Shown here: positions 14,538 to 21,923 of the stretch, piece by piece
How the letters are laid out: each line of letters begins with the position of its first letter
Position numbering within the stretch: the first letter of the stretch is position 1
Assembly (NCBI GenBank): GCA_017446225.1
Contig: JAFSRH010000024.1
Coordinates: 1-49,647, forward strand
Direction: 5' to 3'
Source of the DNA: Oscillibacter sp.
GTDB taxonomy: Bacteria > Bacillota > Clostridia > Oscillospirales > Oscillospiraceae
DNA length: 49,647 nucleotides
Made by a program: the position numbers and the translations under genes
Notes under the pieces: model-generated
The model's input: the letters and a program-made list of their open reading frames with translations, nothing else
What the model was told of the DNA's origin: nothing
The model's database searches: none

Positions 14538-16064
14538 GTGTATCGAACAAGACTGAGAGAAAAGTTAGATGAGGCTGTCGCGGCGGTGTTGCCGGTGATT
14601 GCCATTGTACTGGTCCTGTCGCTGACGATTGCCCCCGTGACAACCAGCGTGTTACTGGCGTTTTTGTTCGGCGGGGGTATGCTGGTGGTGGGGAATATGT
14701 TCTTCTCCCTCGGCGCGGAACTGTCCATGGAACCCATGGGACAGCATATGGGCGCGCGCATTACCCGGACAAGACGCCTGTCCCTGATTCTGTGTATCGG
14801 CTTCCTGCTGGGCTTCCTCATCACGGTTTCGGAACCGGATTTACAGGTGCTGGCCAATCAGGTGCAGTCCATTCCGAACAATACGCTGATCTTCTCCATC
14901 GCGGGCGGCGTGGGATTGTTTCTTGTGCTGGCCCTGTTGCGGATTCTGCTGGGCGTCCGTCTGCGTACCATGCTAATCGCCTCCTACGCCCTGCTCTTCC
15001 TGCTGACGCTCTTCACGCCGTCCGACTTTCTGGCGGTCGCGTTCGACTCCGGCGGCGTTACGACCGGGCCTATGACCGTTCCGTTTATTATGGCCTTCGG
15101 TATCGGTATTTCCGCTATCCGGAGCGACCGCCACGCCGCGGACGACAGTTTCGGGCTGATTTCCCTGTGCTCCGTGGGGCCGATTATCGCCGTACTGCTC
15201 CTGAGCCTGATTTACCGTCCGGACAGCGCCGACTACGCCGAAACGCTCGTGCCCACGATTGCGCACTCCATCGCCCTGCGGCAACTCTTCTTGGAGGCCT
15301 TTCCTACGTATCTGCGGGAGATTGCCGCGGCCCTGCTCCCTATCGCCGGATTTTTCGCGGTCTTTCAGATTGTCAGCCTGCATTTGGGCAAAAATACGTT
15401 AATCCGTATCGGAATCGGCATTCTGTACACCTACATTGGGCTGGTCGTCTTTCTGACGGGCGTCAACGTGGGCTTCATGCCCGCGGGTACCTATCTGGGG
15501 CAGACGCTCGCCGAACTCCCCTTCCGCTGGATTGTCATCCCGATTGGAATGTTGATCGGGTTCTACATCGTCAAGGCGGAACCGGCGGTTTATGTGCTCA
15601 TGCGTCAGGTGGAGGAACTGACCAACGGCGCGGTATCCGGACCGTTACTGCAACGTACTTTGTCTGTCGGCGTATCGGTGTCGATCGGGCTGGCGCTGTT
15701 CCGGGTCCTGACGGGCCTGCCCGTGATGTTCTTCCTGCTCCCCGGCTACGCGCTGGCGCTGGGGCTGACGTTCTTCGTCCCCGACATCTTCACCGCCATT
15801 GCGTTCGACTCCGGCGGCGTGGCCTCCGGACCCATGACGGCAACGTTTCTGTTACCGTTCGCCACGGGGGCGTGTCTGGCCGTGGGCGGCAATGTCGTCA
15901 CGGACGCCTTCGGCGTGGTGGCCATGGTCGCTATGACGCCTCTGGTGGCCATCCAGCTTCTTGGACTGGCCTACCGTCTGCAAGGACGCGGCAAGGCCGG
16001 GGAAACGCCGTCCGGAGATGACCCGTTTGCCGCGCTGGACGATTACGCCATCATTGAACTGTAA
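14538..16064 (+). CDS. DUF1538 two-repeat integral membrane protein (candidate transporter)
   Basis: This 508-residue protein starts at GTG 14538 with GGAGA 9 bases upstream. It has about 12 hydrophobic segments. Two halves carry the same signature, FDSGGVTTGPMT (about 172-183) and FDSGGVASGPMT (about 420-431), which marks an internal duplication of the DUF1538 domain, as seen in inverted-repeat transporters. In some bacteria the two domains are separate genes. The C-terminal 25 residues are soluble and acidic. The next gene, 14 bases downstream, is PII-like, so flux may be gated by a nucleotide- or metabolite-sensing trimer, as AmtB is by GlnB. The substrate is not established. Confidence 0.85.
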   Translation: MYRTRLREKLDEAVAAVLPVIAIVLVLSLTIAPVTTSVLLAFLFGGGMLVVGNMFFSLGAELSMEPMGQHMGARITRTRRLSLILCIGFLLGFLITVSEPDLQVLANQVQSIPNNTLIFSIAGGVGLFLVLALLRILLGVRLRTMLIASYALLFLLTLFTPSDFLAVAFDSGGVTTGPMTVPFIMAFGIGISAIRSDRHAADDSFGLISLCSVGPIIAVLLLSLIYRPDSADYAETLVPTIAHSIALRQLFLEAFPTYLREIAAALLPIAGFFAVFQIVSLHLGKNTLIRIGIGILYTYIGLVVFLTGVNVGFMPAGTYLGQTLAELPFRWIVIPIGMLIGFYIVKAEPAVYVLMRQVEELTNGAVSGPLLQRTLSVGVSVSIGLALFRVLTGLPVMFFLLPGYALALGLTFFVPDIFTAIAFDSGGVASGPMTATFLLPFATGACLAVGGNVVTDAFGVVAMVAMTPLVAIQLLGLAYRLQGRGKAGETPSGDDPFAALDDYAIIEL

Positions 16065-16078
16065 GGAGGGAGACAGAT

Positions 16079-16789
16079 TTGTATCTCATGGTGACAGTCA
16101 TGGACCGGAAACGCCTTCGGGACTTCATCTCCCTGTACCGTCTGCATCAGGTCTATGTGAACATGATCGCGCTTGGGCACGGCACCGCGCGCGGAGAGCT
16201 GTTAAGCCTGCTGGGGCTGACGGGTTCGGAACGCGCCGTGTCTCTGTCCATGGTCACGGAACAGACGTGGAAAACGCTCAAGCGCGACCTTGAACAGAAA
16301 ATCCGGATTGACATTCCCGGTACCGGAATCGCGTTTCTTGTGCCGCTTAGCAGTATTGGCGGGAAGCGCGAACTGCGATTTATGACGGACGGTCAGAACT
16401 GGAAAATGGGGGAGGAAAGCGTCATGCAAGGTACGAACCGGGAATTGTTAATCGTGATCAGCAATCAGGGCTACAACGAACTGGTCATGGACGCGGCGCG
16501 GGAGGCGGGCGCGCACGGCGGAACCGTCTTACACGCGCGCGGTACGGGAATGGAACGGGCCGAAAAGTTTCTGGGGATTTCGCTGGCCTCGGAAAAGGAC
16601 ATTACGTTGATTGTCACGAAAACCGCCGGAAAGAACGCTATCATGCGGTCGGTCATGGAAAAGGCGGGTATGGGCACACAGGCGCAGTCGATTGTGTTCT
16701 CTCTACCGGTGACCAGTACGGCGGGACTTCGTCTGCTGGATCAGGATGACGAAACGCCGCCCGCCCCCGTGGAAGCGGCAAACGAATAA
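16079..16789 (+). CDS. PII-like signalling protein with two GlnB-like segments
   Basis: The TTG at 16079 lies 8 bases after AAGGAGGG, so I prefer it to the ATG at 16088. The 236-residue product has two ferredoxin-like segments: residues 1-110, and 115-225 with ELLIVISNQGYNELVMDAAR, GAHGGTVLHARGTG and SLASEKDITLIVTKTAGKNA. The GTVLHARGTG loop resembles the PII T-loop region. PII-like proteins bind nucleotides or bicarbonate and control adjacent membrane proteins. The partner here is the DUF1538 protein. The effector is not predictable from sequence. A long terminator follows. Confidence 0.8.
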   Translation: MYLMVTVMDRKRLRDFISLYRLHQVYVNMIALGHGTARGELLSLLGLTGSERAVSLSMVTEQTWKTLKRDLEQKIRIDIPGTGIAFLVPLSSIGGKRELRFMTDGQNWKMGEESVMQGTNRELLIVISNQGYNELVMDAAREAGAHGGTVLHARGTGMERAEKFLGISLASEKDITLIVTKTAGKNAIMRSVMEKAGMGTQAQSIVFSLPVTSTAGLRLLDQDDETPPAPVEAANE

Positions 16790-16797
16790 CGATTCCT

Positions 16798-16839
16798 GTC
16801 CGGACCGGTTCCAATCGGGACCTGTCCGGACAGAATTTT
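16798..16839 (+). terminator. Terminator of the DUF1538/PII-like operon
   Basis: GTCCGGACCGGTTCC (16798-16812) pairs with GGGACCTGTCCGGAC (16817-16831), a 15-bp stem with one mismatch and one G-U pair and an AATC loop. AGAATTTTG follows. Confidence 0.75.
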
Positions 16840-16843
16840 GACG

Positions 16844-17548
16844 TCAGCCCACGCATTTTTTACAGGGCGTCAAACCACGTTCTTCCGCTTCCGTCAGCGT
16901 GGACTCGTAATAGGTACCGCCATTGCAATGGCTGTCGTAATGGTACCGCTTCCCGGTTTTGGTGACGTAAACCGTCCTTGCGGCGGCTGTCTCCGGCTTC
17001 GCGGTTCCGGAAGCCGCCGCGGAACGGGGAGCCATCGCGTTGTTTCCGGCCCCGGAACCTTCTTCATAACCGGTCTGGTATCCCTGTTTGTATCCGGCCG
17101 CTTCTCCGCTTGCGTACCCGGCTTTCCGGCCTTTTTCGTAACCCGCCGATTCTCCGGCCTTCTGGCCCTCTTCGTAACCGGCGGCCTGTCCGGCTTTCTG
17201 GCCCTCTTCGTAACCGGCGGCCTGTCCGGCCTTTTGGCCTTCCTCATACCCGGCCGCCCGTCCGGCCTCATACCCGGCCGCTTTTCCTTCCTCGTACCCT
17301 GTCTGATATCCGGTCTCGTAACCGCCGCCCGCGGCGTCATGCCCTTCCTGATATCCGGCGGTGTAACCGTCTTTCTGTCCGGCGGCGTATCCGGCGTTCG
17401 TGCCTTCCGTGTAGCCGCTTTCATAGCCGTTGACCGCGCCGCGCGATTCCCCGGCACGCACCCCGACAGCGTACCCGCACAGGGCGCATATCAGGATACC
17501 AAACGCCAAAGCCGCAAACGGTCCGTACTTCTTCTGTTGCTCCGTCAT
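16844..17548 (-). CDS. Membrane-anchored Tyr/Gly-repeat protein with a C-terminal metal-binding-like motif
   Basis: The start is ATG 17548 (MTEQQKKYGPF) after AAAGGA; the longer ORF runs back into the rplU promoter. The product has about 234 residues. A single transmembrane helix (AALAFGILICALCGYAVGV) is followed by some 130 residues of regular Y-x-x-G-x-x-x-G repeats, including three near-identical copies of YEEGQKAGQAAG. GxxxG periodicity of this kind recalls the deca-GX3 motif of Yae1-type proteins. The tail (KRYHYDSHCNGGTYYESTLT, then LTPCKKC) has the H-x4-C...C-x2-C spacing of a small zinc-like module found after nucleases and surface proteins. The function is unknown. Confidence 0.75.
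   Translation of the reverse strand: MTEQQKKYGPFAALAFGILICALCGYAVGVRAGESRGAVNGYESGYTEGTNAGYAAGQKDGYTAGYQEGHDAAGGGYETGYQTGYEEGKAAGYEAGRAAGYEEGQKAGQAAGYEEGQKAGQAAGYEEGQKAGESAGYEKGRKAGYASGEAAGYKQGYQTGYEEGSGAGNNAMAPRSAAASGTAKPETAAARTVYVTKTGKRYHYDSHCNGGTYYESTLTEAEERGLTPCKKCVG
17154..17260. repeat. 36-bp coding tandem repeat
   Basis: About three copies of a 36-base unit (TCTGGCCCTCTTCGTAACCG... at 17161 and 17197, diverged at 17233) encode the 12-residue YEEGQKAGQAAG unit of the membrane-anchored repeat protein. Such arrays can change copy number by slippage. Confidence 0.85.
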
Positions 17549-17632
17549 GGCCACCCGTCCTTTCTTACGGCAGTATAACACACGCTCCGCCGCCATGCAA
17601 CGAACCGGCGCGCGAAATCTTTCAAAAAAACG

Positions 17633-17661
17633 TTGACATTTTCCGGTTTGGCTGATATACT
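17633..17661 (+). promoter_or_regulatory. Strong SigA promoter of rplU-prp-rpmA
   Basis: Consensus TTGACA (17633-17638), 17 bases, then TATACT (17656-17661), preceded by an A-rich stretch. Confidence 0.9.
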
Positions 17662-17667
17662 TTGAAA

Positions 17668-17747
17668 ACCGCTTTGAACGGGTCCCAAGCGCGTCCCGCC
17701 GGACGCCGCCCGCGAGAGCGAGACCGTCATAAAGGAGTGAACCGGCG
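17668..17747 (+). promoter_or_regulatory. 5' leader of rplU (candidate L21 autoregulatory leader)
   Basis: About 80 GC-rich bases lie between the promoter and the L21 start. They contain self-complementary blocks (for example GGCGTCCGGCGGG-type pairing around 17690-17712) and end in AAAGGAGTG. Firmicute rplU genes often carry an L21-binding leader; position and size fit, but I could not match the consensus. Confidence 0.35.
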
Positions 17748-18059
17748 ATGAACGCAATTATTGTGACCGGAGGCAAACAGTACAAGGTCGCGGAGGGCGA
17801 TGTCATCTACATTGAGAAGCTGGAACAGGAAGCGGGAGACACCGTAACCTTTGACCGCGTGCTTGCCATTCTGGACGGCGACAACCCGCGTTTCGGTACG
17901 CCTGTGGTGGAAGGCGCGTCCGTGGAGGGCAAAGTCGTCAAGAACGGCAAGGGAAAGAAAATCCGCGTGTTCAAGTACAACCCCAAGAAGGGCTACCGCA
18001 GACGTCAGGGACACCGCCAGCCCTACACCAAAGTCGAAATCGGAAAAATCAGCGTCTGA
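17748..18059 (+). CDS. rplU: 50S ribosomal protein L21
   Basis: At 103 residues it has the standard length. The sequence has [18 protein letters not shown] at the start and the conserved [20 protein letters not shown] followed by [12 protein letters not shown] at the end. L21 binds 23S rRNA in the large subunit. The start follows AAAGGAGTG. It heads the classic rplU-prp-rpmA operon; prp begins 2 bases after the stop. Confidence 0.98.
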   Translation: MNAIIVTGGKQYKVAEGDVIYIEKLEQEAGDTVTFDRVLAILDGDNPRFGTPVVEGASVEGKVVKNGKGKKIRVFKYNPKKGYRRRQGHRQPYTKVEIGKISV

Positions 18060-18061
18060 TT

Positions 18062-18397
18062 ATGACAACCATCACATTCCGTACGGACCGGGACCGGATT
18101 ACCGGCTTTCTCTGTCAGGGGCACAGCGGATACGCGGAGGCCGGAACAGATATCGTATGTGCCGCCGTTACCAGCGCTATCCGCTACGTGGAAACCGTGG
18201 TCAACGATGTGTTCGGGCTGGCCGCGTCCGTACGGGTCCGGGAGGAGGAATCGCCGTCCATTGCGTTCCGTCTGCCCGGCGGGCTTTCCCCGGAGTTGGA
18301 GGAGACCACGCAGGCCCTGATGGCCGGCCTGATGGTCTACTTTTCCCAGCTTCACAGCGAATACCCCGATTCCGTGGAAGTCTATGAGGAAGTGTGA
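18062..18397 (+). CDS. prp: Ribosomal-processing cysteine protease Prp
   Basis: This 111-residue protein has the diagnostic [19 protein letters not shown] motif carrying the catalytic pair His21 and Cys33, and an [20 protein letters not shown] helix. Prp removes the short N-terminal extension of L27 in Firmicutes and related groups, a step needed for functional ribosomes. The L27 gene downstream carries the matching cleavage site. It is translated within the rplU operon with almost no gap. Confidence 0.95.
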   Translation: MTTITFRTDRDRITGFLCQGHSGYAEAGTDIVCAAVTSAIRYVETVVNDVFGLAASVRVREEESPSIAFRLPGGLSPELEETTQALMAGLMVYFSQLHSEYPDSVEVYEEV

Positions 18398-18426
18398 CGC
18401 ATTCAGAAGAACAGGAGGAGTTTACC

Positions 18427-18708
18427 ATGCTTCAGATTGGTTTGCAGTTTTTCGCCCACAAAAAGGGCGGCGGCTCCACGAAAAACGGCCGCGATTCCAA
18501 CGCGAAACGCCTCGGACCCAAGCGGGCGGACGGACAGTTTGTCAAAGCCGGTAATATTCTGGTTCGCCAGCGCGGTACCAGAATCCACCCCGGCCTGAAC
18601 GTGGGGATCGGCAGTGACGATACCCTCTACGCCCGCGCCGATGGCGTGCTCCGCTTTGAGCGTATGGGCCGGGACCGGAAACAGGCTTCCGTATACGTTG
18701 CCGAATGA
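18427..18708 (+). CDS. rpmA: 50S ribosomal protein L27 with Prp-cleaved leader
   Basis: The start is the ATG at 18427, directly after AGGAGGAG; the ORF extension to 18394 overlaps prp and has no homology. The 93-residue product begins [20 protein letters not shown], in which [11 protein letters not shown] is the Prp cleavage site. The rest ([20 protein letters not shown], then [11 protein letters not shown]) is canonical L27, which reaches the peptidyl-transferase centre. A strong terminator follows the stop. Confidence 0.98.
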   Translation: MLQIGLQFFAHKKGGGSTKNGRDSNAKRLGPKRADGQFVKAGNILVRQRGTRIHPGLNVGIGSDDTLYARADGVLRFERMGRDRKQASVYVAE

Positions 18709-18722
18709 CGGACCAAGTCTTT

Positions 18723-18762
18723 CCCCGCGAAACAGGTTTTGCCTGTTTTCGCGGGGGTTTTT
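18723..18762 (+). terminator. Terminator of rplU-prp-rpmA
   Basis: CCCCGCGAAACAGG (18723-18736) pairs with CCTGTTTTCGCGGGG (18742-18756), with one bulged T, and is followed by TTTTT. Confidence 0.92.
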
Positions 18763-18778
18763 GCGCGCGAAACGGTTC

Positions 18779-18807
18779 TTGACATCACGCTCAAACTGGG
18801 GTATGAT
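18779..18807 (+). promoter_or_regulatory. SigA promoter of the hybrid histidine kinase gene
   Basis: TTGACA (18779-18784), 17 bases, then TATGAT (18802-18807). A leader of about 145 bases follows before the ATG at 18960; I see no confident structure in it. Confidence 0.8.
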
Positions 18808-18959
18808 AATTTGAAAACACATCCGGGAAGATTCGGAGTTTTCAGGGCGTTTCAAAAACAATCCGCGGAAGAACGCTCTTTACTCGTAAAGTATGACAGC
18901 CTGTTCCGTTTTCCGGTCTCGCGGCCCTCTTTCATCACGCGACAAAAGGAAGTGCTTTC

Positions 18960-21755
18960 ATGTTAGACTTTAAAACCAGCTTCTATAAAAAACTGTTTCG
19001 TTCTCTCGAAAATAACGCCGTGATTATGAGAGTGGAAGAGGATGGACGCTATTACCCAATTTGGTGTTCCCGCGAATTTACGGAAATGATAGAGGGCACG
19101 GAAGAGGAATTCATCCGGATGGAAAGCGGCGGAACTATGCTGACCATTCACCCCGATGATCAGCCCGAAATCGCGTACCTGTTCCGGAACCATGTCACCC
19201 GGGACGGCTCCAACAGCGTGACCGTACGTAAATACACGCTCAAAGGCAACTTGCTTTGGGTCCGCATTCACTACGCGTTCATGAAAGAGGACGGCCAGCA
19301 GTACGCCTACTGCACCTATTTTAACGTAACGGACTTGAAAGAGAGCGAACGCCAGACACAGGCCATGTACGAAGGCCTAAACCGGGAACTGCACACGCTG
19401 GCCAACGAGAGCCTGTGCGTACTGCGCCTGAATCTGACGGAGGACGTGGCGGAGGAAATCCGCGGCAAGGACCTGTTCGACTCGGACCGCGCCGGGGCGT
19501 CCGTCCGGGAGATGGTGCGGGTCCGGCTGGAGCATATGCCGCTGGATACCGACCGCCAGAACTTCCGGAACCTGTTCACCATGGACCATTTACGCGAACA
19601 GTATTACAAAGGGGAAGGGCCGATATCCGTTGTGGTGTTTTCCCAGCGGCAGTCGGGACGGCAATGCTTTGTACGCTGTTCGGTCTCCATGCGCAAGGAC
19701 CCCGTAACCAGCGATTGGATCGCCTTGGGCGTGGAGTCCGAATATGACGCGCAAATGGTCATGGAAGTCCTGAACGGAAAAATTCTCGCCCAGCAGTACG
19801 ACATGGTCTGTTATCTCTCCGGGGACAGTTACGGAATCGCCATCGGAGACGTTGCCAACATTGGCAAGGGGAGCGTCTTTCCGAAGGAGCGCAACGGCAG
19901 TTATACGCGCTATCTTCAGGAACAGGTGCTTCCGGTGGCTTCGGAGCACGTGCATGACCGTGAGGAACTCTTCAGGTCCCTTTCGCTGGACACCATCGCA
20001 AAAAAACTTTCGGAACGGGAACCGTATACCGTGGACGTGACATGTGACATAGAGGGCGAAATTTATAATAAGCGCTTCATGTTTTTCGTGGTGGACCCCA
20101 AGACAAAGTTTTACATCCTCCTGAAATCGGACATTACGGAACTTTTGCGCGAGCAGAGAGAACAGAACAACCTCATGGCACAGGCGCTGGAAGAGGCCCG
20201 GCAGGCCAATATTGCCAAAACCGCGTTTCTGTCCAGCATGAGCCACGAAATACGGACCCCCATGAACGCCATTATCGGGTTGGACAGTATCGCCCTCAAG
20301 GACCCCGCCCTTTCCGAACATACCAGAGAACAGCTTGAAAAAATCGGCCGGAGCGCGCATCACCTGTTAGGCCTGATTAACGACATCCTTGACATGAGCC
20401 GGATTGAATCGGGACGCATGGTCCTTAAAAATGAGGAGTTTTCCTTCTACGCCATGCTCGAACAAATCAATACCATGATTCAGAGCCAGTGTCAGAACAG
20501 CGGCCTTCGCTATGACTGCGCGATTCACGGAATCATGGATGAGTTCTACATCGGGGACGACATGAAGCTCAAACAGGTGCTGATTAACATCCTCGGCAAC
20601 GCGGTCAAGTTTACGCCCGCGCCCGGGACGGTGTCTTTGAGCGTGGAGCGTACCGCGTGCTTTGAGGACCATTCCACCTTTCGCTTTATCGTCAAAGATA
20701 CCGGTATCGGTATGGACAAGTCCTTTTTGCCCAGAATCTTTGACGCGTTCAGTCAGGAAAACCAAAGCCGTACCACAAAGTACGGCAGTACGGGCCTTGG
20801 AATGGCCATTACCAAGAACATTGTCGAGATGATGAACGGAAATATCTCCGTCCGTTCGGAAAAAGGGGTGGGTTCGGAGTTCACCGTCAACGTCACGCTC
20901 AAGAATTGCGACCGCGCCGGACAGGACACGGACAATTTCCGTCCGCAGGATATCCACGTTCTGATCATTGACGATGACCCCATTGCCTGTGAACACGCCA
21001 AACTGGTGCTGGAAGAAGTCGGGGTAACCGCGGATACCTGTATGAGCGGCGCGGAAGGCCTGAAAATGATGGAAGTCCGCCGCGCACGGCGTGAGGCCTA
21101 CAACCTCGTGCTCGTGGATATGAAAATGCCCGGGGAGGACGGAATCGAAGTTACGCGCAAAATCCGCGAACTTTACAGCGGAGAGGCCACCATTATTATT
21201 TTGACCGCCTATAACTGGGACGATATCATGGCGGAAGCGATTGAGGCCGGCGTGGACAGCTTCCTGTCAAAGCCCCTTTTCGCCTCCGGCGTCCTTTCGG
21301 AACTGCGTCAGGCGCTCCGGAACCAGACCCGCCAGCCGCCCCCGGCGGTACAGCGCGCCGACCTGAACAACCGCCGGATTCTGCTCGCGGAGGATATGCC
21401 CATTAACGCCGAAATCATGCTGGAACTGCTGGATATGCGCGGCATGACCGCCGACCACGCCGAAAACGGTCAGGCGGCCGTACAGCTCTTCTCCGAACAT
21501 CCCCCGCACTATTACAACGCCGTCCTGATGGATGTCCGTATGCCCGTCATGGACGGTCTGGACGCCGCGCGCGCGATCCGCTCTCTGGACCGCCCGGACG
21601 CGAAAACCATTCCCATTATCGCAATGACCGCCAACGCCTTTGACGAGGACGTCCAGCGCTCCTTACAGGCCGGGATGAACGCGCATTTGAGCAAGCCCGT
21701 GGACCCTGAACGCCTCTTTGACACGCTCGAAACGCTCATTCAGGACGAAACATGA
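18960..21755 (+). CDS. Soluble PAS hybrid histidine kinase with two receiver domains
   Basis: This 931-residue protein is preceded by AAAAGGAAG. I see no transmembrane segment, so it is probably cytoplasmic. A PAS-like domain occupies about 20-130 (YAYCTYFNVTDLKESERQTQ at its end) and a second sensory region about 150-400. A coiled linker leads to the HisKA domain with SSMSHEIRTPMNAIIGLDSI (His429). The HATPase domain has LINILGNAVKFT, FIVKDTGIGMD and GSTGLGMAIT. Two receivers follow, with phospho-acceptors Asp720 (VLVDMKMPGEDG) and Asp858 (VLMDVRMPVMDG). There is no output domain and no HPt domain, so signalling must pass to a partner elsewhere. The ligand is unknown. Confidence 0.93.
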   Translation: MLDFKTSFYKKLFRSLENNAVIMRVEEDGRYYPIWCSREFTEMIEGTEEEFIRMESGGTMLTIHPDDQPEIAYLFRNHVTRDGSNSVTVRKYTLKGNLLWVRIHYAFMKEDGQQYAYCTYFNVTDLKESERQTQAMYEGLNRELHTLANESLCVLRLNLTEDVAEEIRGKDLFDSDRAGASVREMVRVRLEHMPLDTDRQNFRNLFTMDHLREQYYKGEGPISVVVFSQRQSGRQCFVRCSVSMRKDPVTSDWIALGVESEYDAQMVMEVLNGKILAQQYDMVCYLSGDSYGIAIGDVANIGKGSVFPKERNGSYTRYLQEQVLPVASEHVHDREELFRSLSLDTIAKKLSEREPYTVDVTCDIEGEIYNKRFMFFVVDPKTKFYILLKSDITELLREQREQNNLMAQALEEARQANIAKTAFLSSMSHEIRTPMNAIIGLDSIALKDPALSEHTREQLEKIGRSAHHLLGLINDILDMSRIESGRMVLKNEEFSFYAMLEQINTMIQSQCQNSGLRYDCAIHGIMDEFYIGDDMKLKQVLINILGNAVKFTPAPGTVSLSVERTACFEDHSTFRFIVKDTGIGMDKSFLPRIFDAFSQENQSRTTKYGSTGLGMAITKNIVEMMNGNISVRSEKGVGSEFTVNVTLKNCDRAGQDTDNFRPQDIHVLIIDDDPIACEHAKLVLEEVGVTADTCMSGAEGLKMMEVRRARREAYNLVLVDMKMPGEDGIEVTRKIRELYSGEATIIILTAYNWDDIMAEAIEAGVDSFLSKPLFASGVLSELRQALRNQTRQPPPAVQRADLNNRRILLAEDMPINAEIMLELLDMRGMTADHAENGQAAVQLFSEHPPHYYNAVLMDVRMPVMDGLDAARAIRSLDRPDAKTIPIIAMTANAFDEDVQRSLQAGMNAHLSKPVDPERLFDTLETLIQDET

Positions 21756-21842
21756 ACCGAACGCCGACACGCGTTTCCCTTTACGGAAGGGGCGCGTGCC
21801 GGCGTGACATTTGTCAGATTGTCCAATTTCAGGCAATGAATT

Positions 21843-21876
21843 TTGGACTGTACAAACTGACAACATATGATATAAT
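21843..21876 (+). promoter_or_regulatory. SigA promoter of the beta-glucoside PTS operon
   Basis: TTGGAC (21843-21848), 17 bases, then TATGAT (21866-21871), overlapping a perfect TATAAT (21871-21876). The rest of the 168-base gap shows only an imperfect CCAA...TTGG dyad (21819-21846). I found no clear BglG/LicT antiterminator site. Confidence 0.6.
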
Positions 21877-21923
21877 AAAAGAGATGGCGAATTTCGCCGA
21901 ATATATGGCAGGGAGGTTTTTGT

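Noticed and set aside
17150-17270. Possible CRISPR array from regularly spaced repeats
   Set aside because: The repeats are contiguous 36-base coding units with no unique spacers, encoding YEEGQKAGQAAG.
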